Source of the DNA: Mytilisepta virgata
Taxonomy: Eukaryota > Mollusca > Bivalvia > Mytilida > Mytilidae
Direction of reading: 5' to 3'
DNA: 64,000 bases
Assembly: GCA_028015205.1 (NCBI GenBank)
Contig: CM051512.1
Span: 20,553,139-20,617,138, forward strand
The position numbers and the translations under genes are program-made. Within the stretch, counting starts at the first letter, position 1. Each line of letters opens with the position of its first letter. Of this stretch, positions 25,201 to 37,200 are shown piece after piece. Below the pieces are notes generated by a model. That model was not told the origin of the DNA, ran no database searches, and saw only the letters and a list, made by a program, of their open reading frames with translations.

Positions 25201-28200
25201 GCCAACATGGCCAAACTAATATGCAATAATCACAATCAGGTATCCAGGAACGGTTGAAGAAAAATAACAATCCAAAGATACTAATATTAGATATAGTAAA
25301 TTTATACTATGCTGTATACGACGTATTTCAAGGAGTTACCTCTCATCAGCAACATTAAAACCGAAACATTTGGAAGACCAAAAACCAAACTTAATGAAAT
25401 CTTGAATTTATTTTGTGCTAAAGATTTCGTTAAAATTAAAAATTCTAGGTAGAGAAAATTAGGAAAGAAAGTCTTTGTGGTTTTAAATAAAAAATTTAAT
25501 GACAAAAATAAGAATCTAGGAAGGAAAGAAAAATCAGCTCATCCCGAGATTCGAACTCTCGTATATTTCAATTGTTATGTAGTGACCAAGAGCGTTACCG
25601 CCTGAGCTGTAGCAACGAAACTTTTATTTGGTAATGTAAAGGTACAAATATGAAATGGATTTTTATAGAAAGTTCCACTTTTGTTAAAAAGCACATATAG
25701 AACCAAAATAGAAAACACACAAAGTGACCGTTAACGCTGTCCTTTAAGAAAACGTTATATGTATTTGCTTTAGTAAGTGCTTGTAAGGAAATTCCCACTT
25801 TGAAGGTGCAGAATTTCGAGCTTACTGTAAGTTATGCGTTGGGTTTATCAATCCAAAAAATTGAGAAACAAACTATCTTAAATAAGTAAAATATGAGAAA
25901 AAATATAATTTCACAGATAACAACTGCTTTCAGAAAATGCCCCTTTGAGCTAAACATATTCGCACCTTACTGGCCCAACCTCTTTACACTTTAAGAATTT
26001 TAATATCAAATATTTAATTTTAAGATTGTACTAATTTAACAAATTCAATTTTTCAGTTTTAAAATTTTTATATAAAATTTCTTTCACTGAATGACACAGA
26101 CATTAATCTTTAAGGATTTTATATACCACTTCAATACATTTATAGATTAATTATTACTTAAAAGATCTCTATAGGACTGCCAATGCTTTATTTCATTTTT
26201 AAAAATTATTTTGCTTCTATTTTTCAGAGACCTTTCCTTCAATCATCTTTCTACTCTTCCGTCAGGTGTATTCAGAAATCTTGTTAATCTGACAAAGTTG
26301 TAAGTATGAGTGTCGGCTACATAGCTGTGGAAGATAGAGAATTTATAATATATATGTAACTTGTCGCACTATTTTTTTGAAAAAAGAGGACAAAAATAAC
26401 TTTCAAAAACAGAGGAGCAAACCATAAAACGCAATCCATTAGACACACAATCCCGGGAAGACAAATGAACGACCACAAGCACAACAAATAAACACTAAAA
26501 ACTGAAAAAAGAAAATTTGTATTTTACAGAAACCCATTATTATGATTAGATATTTTCTAGTTGAGGATATTGGAGTTGTCCATCATATGCAAGAGTTATC
26601 TTTTCTGACAGGATGTGTTTTGTATTAAAGAGCAAAAAGTACTTTTAGTCTTTTCTAAAAATATAGAATGGTAGAAGTCTTTCATCAGACATCAAAAATT
26701 GAGCGAAAATGTATCCTAGAACATATCATAAATGTGTGGAGGATATTGTTAAGAAGGGAAAATGTTTTGCAGAAAAATGACTATTTTTCAATTGATATCT
26801 ACGAGAGAACCCTTCTCAGAAGAGCTGATAACTCCGTAAATGGGTGACAACTCCCATGTACCAAAAATTGGAAAAAATACAACTGCAAAGTACTAAAAAG
26901 TATATCAAGGGCATGAAGACTTTTGAAAAATACATTTTGATATTGAAAGATTTTGTATGAAATTCATCAGTCATTTGACAATAGGCAGTGATGTTTCGCA
27001 CTTCAACAAACGCAGCTTTGTGTCGGATTTAAAAAACGGACATTTGGCTGCAGATGTAGTACTCATATAAAGCAAGACATTTCACAGCATATCGTCTCTG
27101 AAAATGTTATTTACAAGGCACAGAAATTCAATAAATGTCAATAAAAATCAAATGAATAACAGGAAAGGTAAAAAATGACAAACCAACAGCATAACACCCT
27201 TTTGGAATACGCTAATTCATTATTTTCATAAAGTATACTGTTACGGCCGAAATCACCTTTAAATTGTAGCCAACAAAAGACACAAATCAATAATAAAATT
27301 TAACAAGATTTATTATATACAAATTTACAAAAAAATATTACACAAAATAAAATGTCAACTTAACTGTTCAAAATCCTGTTTTTTCGTGATCCGGAATTCT
27401 GGTCACTGTTGCGGGAATCCAAACGGAATATTATATCCAATCAGTCACAATCTAGTATGATGTAACGTAAATAAAAGTATGTCAAGGATGATGTGTGAAA
27501 CGTAAATAAATCCAACAGCTGAGAACACAAGAATGTCTGGTCCAATAAGTTCTGCTCTGAAAGTCTAACTTTCTTGTCCGTATATATACTGTAGAACGGA
27601 AACTTCTGGAATACGGTAGAAGTTCGAATCACACCATAATTATTACGTAAGTCAAATAGAAAGTTCTAGTCATTCCACCAGTATCTATTATTGTTCCAGT
27701 GATTTCTAAACTGCGCAGTTATAACATTATTTGGTAAACAACTATAAGTATTATGTAAACATAGTATACATGTTATAAGGCTACGCAAAACAAATTAGGC
27801 CAAGATAAATAAATATAATAATTACAATATCATAACAATACAAAGTTAACATTGTTTATTATTAGATCTTTAGATAAGCACTTGTATTAATTAAATTACT
27901 ATATTTCGTTATTCTTATGATATTGCACATCATCTTCCTACATCAACATTCTATAATAAGAAATCTAATGCAAGTATTCTAACTGTTAAAATTAATATGC
28001 TGGACTGTATTTATGTCATATGTAAACCGGATTCCCCTAGGCTCACTTTCACTATCTGTAAAGATACACTGTTTATATTTTTTGCAAAATATTTTTCAAG
28101 TGATTTGAATATGTTTCGTTTGAATTGTGTTTTTAATTCTGTTTTTTTTTCCTTTTTTACAACAAAAAGGGAAATCCAACTAAAACAGTTTAAGCACACC

Positions 28201-31200
28201 GCTAAATTATCATTTGAACATACCTGAACACAGGAATATTACAGTCTCTAGCTTGAATCATTTATTCAAATTCTTTAATTTCTCAACCGTATTTGATGAT
28301 TGGATTTAGTGTTGTGTGCACTGATTTGTCCATTTGACAATTAGTCCTCGGAAAAGGGTGTTGGATCGGGCTTGGACTATCAGATCTATATAGTTTGTTC
28401 AGTTCGGATATTTGATGCTGTTTTCTTGAAATTGTACCCCACATTTGATCTTTTTCATATTAACATAAATTGTGTCTTGTTCTAAACGTAAATACCTGTA
28501 TAGCAAAATACACCTCAGTTTCAACCGTTTACTATATGTATGCACTAGTATGAACATCATAATGACTAAACAGTTTTACTCCTTTTATTTTATTTAATAT
28601 TATTTTGTTAAAGACTGAAATGTGTTCTATAAGGAAAAGATACAATTACCAAGACCAAAACGACAACTAATGATTAGATACTACTATAGTATAGTGTAGT
28701 TGATCGCACTTATTGGTAGCAATTCTTTAACAATCTACCGAGTATATAGTTTTTCATTAGACCTTCCATGTGTTTAATATGTTTCATAGTTTATTTACAG
28801 AACAATGTATTTCCCAATTTTTGACGTTTTTACCTATGATCGCTGTTTCTTTTGCTCACACATGGTTTTCAATATAATGGAATTCTATGCGACTGTCCTA
28901 TAAGTGAGAGATTTAGCTAGCTATAAAACCAGGTTTAATTCATCATTTTCTATATAAGGAAATATCATACCAAGTCAGGAATATGACAGTTGTTTTCCAT
29001 TCGTAAGAAGTGTTTTAGCTTTTGATTTCGCAATTTTTAAGGACTTTCCGTTTTGAATTTCCCTTGGCATTTTTGTTATTTTACTTTTTTCTAAAGATAA
29101 TTAATAACATAAAAATTATAATGGAAAGGGAAAACCATTATCTCTTCAATTTGTTTTTAATATCTATATGTTTCCACTATATTTAACAGGGATCTGTCAG
29201 AGAATAATCTTGAGAATCTCCCAACGGAACTATTTGAAAACCTCAATAGTTTAAATTATGTGTAAGTATTAAAATCGCTGATATTCAAGAAAGGAGAAGA
29301 AAAATGTATAATCTTAATGCAATTTTTCATTCATGAAAATTAAATGATTAATAACATAATAATTATACGACAATGCTAAACAGACATATGTGTAATATTT
29401 TGATATATTAACAACCAGCTCGCTAGTTTCATTTCGGAAATTTTATATTACCACAAAGTTATTATTTCATTGACCTCATCTAAACTCATTTTAAGCTGAT
29501 GTGAAATACGACAGACGTCTTTGTACTACTTTTATTTTATTTAATATTATTTTGTTAAAGACTGAAATGTGTTCTATAAGGAAAAGATACAATTAGCAAG
29601 ACCAAAACGACAATTAATGGCTAGATAATAATATAGCATAGTGTAGTTGGTGCACTTATCGCGAGGAATTCTTTAACAATCTACTGAGTATATAGTTTTT
29701 CATTAGACCTTCCACGTGTTTAATATGCTTCACAGTTTATTTACAGAGCATTGTATTTCCCAATTTTTGACGTTTTTGCCTAATATAGCTGTTTGTTTTG
29801 CTCACACATGGTTGTCAATGTAATGGAATTCTATGCGACTGTCCTATAAGTAAGAGATTTAGCTAGCTATAAAACTAGGTTTAATCCATCATTTTCTACA
29901 TAAGGAAATATCGTACCAAGTCATGAATATGACAGTTTTTTTCCATTTGTAGGATGTGTTTGAGCTTTTGATTTCGCAATTTTTAAGGACTTTCCGTGTT
30001 GAATTTCCCTTGGCATTTTTGTTATTTTACTTTTTTCCAAAGATAATTAATAACATAAAAATTATAATGAAAAGGGAAAAGCATTATCTCTTCATTTTGT
30101 TTTAATATCTATATTTTTCCACTATATTTAACAGGGATCTGTCATGGAATTCTCTTGAGAGTCTCCCTGGAGAACTATTTGAAAACCTCAATAGTTTAAA
30201 TTCTCTGTAAGTATTAAAATAGCTGATATTCAAGAAAGGAGAAGAAATGTATAATCTTAATGCAAGTTTCAAAATACTGAATAACCAATTTCTCTGATTA
30301 ATTTTTCATTGATGTTTGTTTGTTTAGTTGGGGTTTATTGCCGTTTTCAGCACATTTCGGCCATTTCGCAGCGGCCAGTTTTTATTGGTGGAGGAAGCCG
30401 GAGTACCCGGAGAGAACCACCGACCTTCGGTAGGAAAATTGGCAATCCTTGTCAATTTAGATCGGAGTCGAACACACCCCGCCACAGGTGAGATTCCAAC
30501 TCACAACCCCAGCGTTGACAGGCTAGTGATCATTTGTAGTCATGACGAGCTACCTAGACCTCTCGGCCACTGAGGCCCTAATTTTTCATTGATGAAAATT
30601 AAATAATTAATAACATAATAATTATAAGACAATGCTAAACGGATGTATGTGTAATATTTTGATAGACTAACAACCAGCTCATTAGTTCCATTTTGCAAAA
30701 GTTATTTTACCACAAAGTTATTATTTTATTAAACTCATTTTAAGCTGATGTGAATGACGACAGACGCCTTTTTAGTCCTTTTATTTTATTAAATATTATT
30801 TTGTTCAAGACTGAAACGTGTTCAATAAGGAAAAGATACAATAAGCAAGACCAAAACAACAATCATAGTATAAATTTACTATATCTAATATTAGTATCTT
30901 TGGATTGTTATTTCATAAGACCTTCCACGCGTTTAATATGCTTCACATGTTATTTACAGAACCTTGTGGTTCCAAAGATAATAGCTTAAAAATGATATTG
31001 GAAAAGGAAAAGCATTATCTCTCTGTTTTTAATATCTATATTTTTCCACTGTATTTAACAGTGAAATGAACAGAAATTCCATTTTTTAAGGACTTTCCGT
31101 TTTGAATTTTCCTTGGAATTTTTGTTATTTTACTTTTTTCCACAAATAATTAATAACATAAAAATTATAATGGAAAGGGAAAAGTATTGATCTCTTAAAT

Positions 31201-34200
31201 TTGTTTTAATATCTATATTTTTCCACTATATTTAACAGGGATCTGTCATGGAATTCTTTTGAGAATCTCCCTGCAGAACTATTTGAAAACCTAAATAGTT
31301 TAAATTCTCTGTAAGTATTAAAATCGCTGATATTCAAGAAAGTTCAATAAATGTATAATCTTAATGCAAGTTTCAAAATACTGAATAAAACCAATTTCTC
31401 TGACCAATTTTCATTGATGAAAATTAAATAATTAATAATTATACGACAATGCTAATATGTGTAATATTTTGATATACTAACATCCAGTTAACTAGTACGA
31501 AGTTTATATTTTTTTTTATAAGACCTTCCACGTGTTTAATATGCTTCACAGTTTATTTACAGAACTTTGTATATCCCAATTTTTGACGTTTTTGCCTATT
31601 ATGGCTGTTTGTTTTGCTCACACATGGTTGTCAATATAATGGAATTCTATGTGACTGTCATACCAGTAAGAGGTTTAGCTAGCTTTAAAACAAGGTTTAA
31701 TCCATCATTTTCTACATATGAAAATGCCTGTACAAAGTAGGAATGTGACAGTTGTTTTCCATTTGTTAGATGTGTTTGAGGTTTTGATTTTGTCATTTTT
31801 TAAAGGACAATTTTGAATTTCCCTTGGAGTTCGGCATTTTTGTTATTTCACTTTTTTCCAAAGATAATTAGTAACATAAAATTATAATGGAAAGGGGAAA
31901 TCATTATCTCTTAAATTTGTTTTTAATATCTATATTTTTCCACTATATTTAACAGGGATATGTCAAAAAATTCTCTTGAGAGTCTCCCTGTAGAACTATT
32001 TGAAAACCTCACCAGCGTGAATTGTCTGTAAGTATTAAAATCGCTGATATTCAAGAAAGAGGACTAAATGTATAATCTTACTGCAAGTTTCAAAATACTG
32101 ATAAACTAATTTCTCTGACCAATTTTTCATTGATGAAAATGAATAAAAATTAAATAATTAATAACATAATAATTATACGACAATCCTAAACAGATACATG
32201 CGTAATATTTTGATCTACTAATAACCAGCTCTCAAGTTCTGTTTTGCAAAATTATTTAACCGAAAGTTAAAATTTTATTGAACTGATCTAAACTCATTTT
32301 AAGCTGATTTTTATCACGACAGACGTCTTTTTACACTTTTATTTCATATTATTTTGGTAGAGAATGAAATGTCTTCAATAAGGAAAAGATACAATTAGCA
32401 AGACTAAAACGACTATTTATGACAAGATACTACTATAGTATAGTGTAGTTTAGTTGCACTTATTGGTAGGAATTCTCTAACAATCTACCAAGTATATAGT
32501 TTTTCATAAGACCTTCCACGTGTTTAATGTGCTTCACAGTTTATTTGCAGAACCTTGTATTTCTAAAGATAATTAATAACATAAAAATTATAATGGAAAT
32601 TGAAAAGCATTATCTCTTTGTTTTTAATATAATAATATCTATATTTTCCCACTATATCTAACAGGGATTTGGAAATAAATTCTCTTGAGAGTCTCCCTGT
32701 AGAACTATTTGAAAACGTCAATATTTTAAATTCTCTTTAAGTATTAAAGTCGCTGATATTGAAGAAAGGAGAATAAATGCAAGTTTCAAAATGCTGAATA
32801 AACCAATTTCTCTAATTTTTTTCATCCGCAAATTTCTGATGATTTAAAATTAAACATTTTTACTACTATTTTTAAAATTTTTAATGAGTTAATTCAATTT
32901 AAAACAATCAACATAAACAAGACAGAATTACGTGTCAAGATCAAGAGTTTATAACAAGTCTACTGAACGTCAATTTGTATTTAAACATATAGATAGAATA
33001 TTTCTGATTTTAAAATAATAGAGAGAAAACTGCATATCATGCTATTTCATACACCTGTCAAACCCCCACGCAAATTGTTTCTTTCCTTCAATTTTAATGC
33101 CTTAATTTTTTAAGAAATACATATTCAGTGTCATTTATTGTCATACTCAAGAATTTTAAAAACGATTAACTGATTCATGAATGCAAGTTGTATACTTTTT
33201 TCTATCCTGAAAGTTCATTTAATGATTTATTAATTAATGCGTTTTGCTAAAGGTCTTTCGAAAAGGTAATAAAGTCAAGAAATACCAAAACGATATTCGA
33301 AGGGGGGAATAATTGAAACTCAAGAAAAGACCAAAACAATACAAACATTACAATTAAAAACTAAAAACATATGAACGAAATAGACTCAACTAAAACACTG
33401 GGGGTAGACTCAGGTGCTCCAGAAGAGAACCATACTCTGTTTCCTGCAGGACACTTGCCATGCTGCCCATGTCACTGCTGTCAAACAAGCTTCTTAACCA
33501 TGATTTTATCAAGGATAAATTGATGTCATCACTTTAGGAATGTTACTGTCGTCATCACCATTACAGTATTCCAATATCTAAGTTGAAGTTGGACCTGTTC
33601 CCACTGTCCTAACATTTCATGTACCTCCACTGATTGTGACTACCACCGGATTGACTTTTTTAAACTTCACTACTGCTGCTCTATACGGAATAGGAACTGC
33701 TTACCCTTGTAGGGCACCTGAGTATATTAGTGATTTTCGTAGGAGTTCGTGTTGTTCATTGCTTTTATTTTTCAGTGTTTGTTTGTTGTGCATGTGATTG
33801 TTCTTTTGTCTTCCCGGGTTTTTCTGCCTAATGGATTGCGTTTTTGGTTCGCTCCGTATGTACTACTTATCAGTGCTGAAGGCCTAAAATTTTGCAACCA
33901 AAAACAGTCGTCCTAAACGTTGAAGAGGAAATTACCTGAATGATCAAAAGGGATCCAACTAAAACCACCTTAAAACAGAGCTCTACTTGAGAAGGATTAG
34001 ATTTTAAAAATTTTCCATAGTTGTAAAAGTAAATTTAAAATATCAATTTCAGGCTAGTACCGAAATACTAGCAACTGAACTGGAACGACCCTATTGGACT
34101 TGAAGTCCACCAGCAGCGTATTGACTCAGTGGTGAAAAGAAATTCTTTGATGCCAATTTTGCTGCACAAGATGTGCACATTTCGTTGATTTAGGACGGAT

Positions 34201-37200
34201 CAGTTGTGCTCGATGCTAAGGTGTTGTAAACGAAAACAATAATCCAAAACGATAAAAAGCAACTTGACAGTACATGTAATAATTAATATAAACATTCTGT
34301 ACACAGGAATGAAAAATACAGGTAATTTGCAAATGCATTGAAAATTTGAAAATTCAAAGGATATCTTTATAATAGGGGTATAAATGAAACTCTTTGTTGG
34401 CTAGGGTCTTTGGGTAACAATATATTGAATGATTTAAGGTTTATCTGTTCACGTGTAAAAATGCATGCGATAAAATGAGTGCACAAAATCAAGGCTTAAT
34501 TTTAAATTTTGCTTTAGAAAAATATCCGGCAATAAGATCGACAGTTTTCCAGAAGGCATATTCAAAGGTTTGGCCAATATCCAAAAGTTGTAAGTATGCC
34601 ATAAAATATCAAAATACTTCTAAAACATAAAATGATTTATATAACCAGCTAGTAATGCATCCTTTTATATTTCTACAAAGAGACACACGGTAAATAAGTT
34701 GCAAAATAGTAAGAACGTGTCTCAGCTTATCAGATATTCAAGGGCATGCGTAATATACCATGACGTTTGGCAGAGGATTAATTCTGTCACAAAAGCTTCT
34801 TAACCAGGGTTTTATCAGGGATAAATTGATGTCACCACTTAGAAAATTTTACGGTCTTCATCACAAGTTGATTTATCGTTACAGTGTTCCAATATCTAAG
34901 ATGATGTTCCATCTGTCGTAACATTCCATTTACCTTTACCGATTTGTGACTACCACCGGATTAACTTACTCTTCCGGAGCACCCGAGTCTACACCCGGTT
35001 TTTTGGTGGGGTCCATGTTGTTCATACGTGTTTAGGTTTTAATTGTAGTGCATGTATTGTTTTGGTCTTGTCTTCTCAGTTGTAACGATTTTTCTCTCCT
35101 TCGAATATCCCTTTGGTATTTCTTGACTTTACTTGAACTTCACGACGGAAGAGGAACTGCTTACCCTTCCGGAGCATTGGAGTAAACTCCTGGTTCTTAT
35201 AGGATTTCGTGTTTTTCATTGCTTTTTAGTTTTCAGTTTTCCTGGTTTGTCTAATGGATTGCGTTTTTTTTGTTTGTTCCTTAGGTATATTTGTCCTCTT
35301 TCTAAAATTATATCTTATGTAAATATTTTATTATGTCATGCTGGATTATATATGGAAAATTAAGTGTGTAATTAAGGATGAGTTCTTTTTAACAGAAATT
35401 TTACACATTTTTAAAGAAAATAAATTATGAATACACGTCATGTATATTAAATTTCATCTTTTCAGGCAAATAGATGCCGTGTTTGGATGCTCGTCAGATC
35501 GAGTTTCACTGTACTCCTGGATTATCGAAACTAATATTACTAATAAATTGGAGCTAATCTTAAAGGATAACGATATGCTTTATAGTACTGATGTCTGGTT
35601 GTCCGATATAAGCCATTGCATTACATCACAAGGTAAATGTATATTGTAGTCCTGTTTGATAATATATTTCTTCTCTAGAGTTTGAGTAGAAGCAATTATT
35701 AGATAAAAATTCTTTTGATGAGATGCCTCCGATTTGGCCTTTTTAGAATGATATGGGACCGTAAGAAGTCAGAGAAACATACCCATATGACACAAAAACC
35801 TTATACGATACGTACATGTTCACTTACGTTTAAGTAGCTGATATTTTTTTCAGAATATACCAGCATACCCGTAATTCAGTTATATTTCGTGATTATATAG
35901 TATACACCAAACGTATCAATCATATAATACTTCCGAATTACCTTTTAAAATACAGGATGAATTCTAATCGTGCACACACGAGATTGTCATTATTCAACGT
36001 TAGTATGACGACATGACAGAAAATCGGTAATTAACCAATTGTGATTATCAAATATCTCAATATTAAAGGGAAATAACACGGATTGTTGTGTTACTTTCTT
36101 AGAAAGATGGTGACAAAAAAAAAAAAAGAAAAAAAAAACATTTATACTTAAGACAAATTAAATAAGAAGGTAATAAAACATATTGATAAATACCGGTTCG
36201 AGGCGGAATAAACAAATCCATTTAAGGATTGACTGTAATTTGTTTTCAGTCTATGAAGAAATAACCTCAATCACGTGATGCACAAAGCGTGTTATTTGAC
36301 CGTGTTCACCATGTGCATTGGGGTTATTTAGAATTGACTGAAAATAAAATTACTGTTATTTTCTTGAGATAGTCTATCACTAGAACAAACACAAAGAACA
36401 TTATAATAATAAAACATTATTTTTACTGAACTTTTTGTTAATTCATACAAATTAAACGACTGACTTGGATCTGAAAAACAATTTCAAGTTTGAACAGACG
36501 TAAAATACTTGCGGAGATCACATTTTTAATGCTTAGACTATAGATTTAATATTGTTAAAAAAAATTACTTTTTAATTCTAACCTGGTTTTGGGGTATTTT
36601 TTATAAATATTTCAGAAGCTACGGATATTTCTACAAACTTGATGGATACAACAAACATTAGAAAGGTAACAAAAGGTAGGTTTTATTATGGAATATAAAT
36701 AACAAATATGCATTTCAGTTAATTGACTAACTAGTTTTGAATTCAATATTTAATATTTGCTGGCATACATCTTTCGATTTTTAGACTAGAAATATTCAAA
36801 TGTCAGTTGCGTTTAATTTTGAACTTTCTGTTTTAAAAAAACTTTAGAAGCTATGGATATCTCTATCCAAACTACAGACGTGACGGATACAACAGAAATT
36901 AGACTGCCAACAGACGGTAAGTTTTTAAATTTGTTTATTATGTCGATTAGTTGAAATTCGTTTTTGTGTTGGTACAATCATTATCGTATTATTATTATTG
37001 CATTAACCAATCCTTATCGGCATCGTCCAAAAAAGTTAAGTGAGAGAGGAGTTTAAATAACTCAGTGGCTTTGAAATATTTGTAAATGATTCCTGAGCAT
37101 CATTAACAGGACAACAATGTCGAAGATTGACAAGTCTTCAATAGACCGATCACAATACACTGGTTATTTTAGTAGCTATTCAAGGATGGATGTATGAATT

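Larger units (their letters stand above)
28576..32830 (+). repeat. Tandem array of five LRR exon-bearing genomic units
   Basis: Five head-to-tail units start near 28576, 29526, 30775, 31515 and 32336. Each holds intron sequence (recurring strings such as gaccttccacgtgtttaat and aattaataacataaaaatta), one LRR exon and downstream intron. Unit length varies from about 0.5 to 1.25 kb through deletions and insertions, including a SINE in unit 2 and a short repeat in unit 3. Homology through the introns shows growth by unequal exchange of whole exon-intron blocks. Confidence 0.82.

Noticed and set aside
25540..25620. tRNA gene on the minus strand
   Set aside because: The T-arm and both box sequences are visible, but the D-stem and acceptor stem do not pair, so it is a tRNA-derived element or pseudogene.
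30750..30989. 79-codon ORF sharing the peptide YLILVSLDCYF with an ORF at 53210
   Set aside because: The shared peptide comes from a dispersed non-coding tail repeat inserted at both places, not from a gene.
28560..32830. CRISPR-like or satellite array
   Set aside because: The regular spacing comes from duplicated exon-intron units 0.5-1.25 kb long with spliceable LRR exons, not short repeats and spacers.
36114..36139. A-rich run as a retrotransposon poly-A tail
   Set aside because: No element body or target duplication next to it; simple low-complexity sequence.
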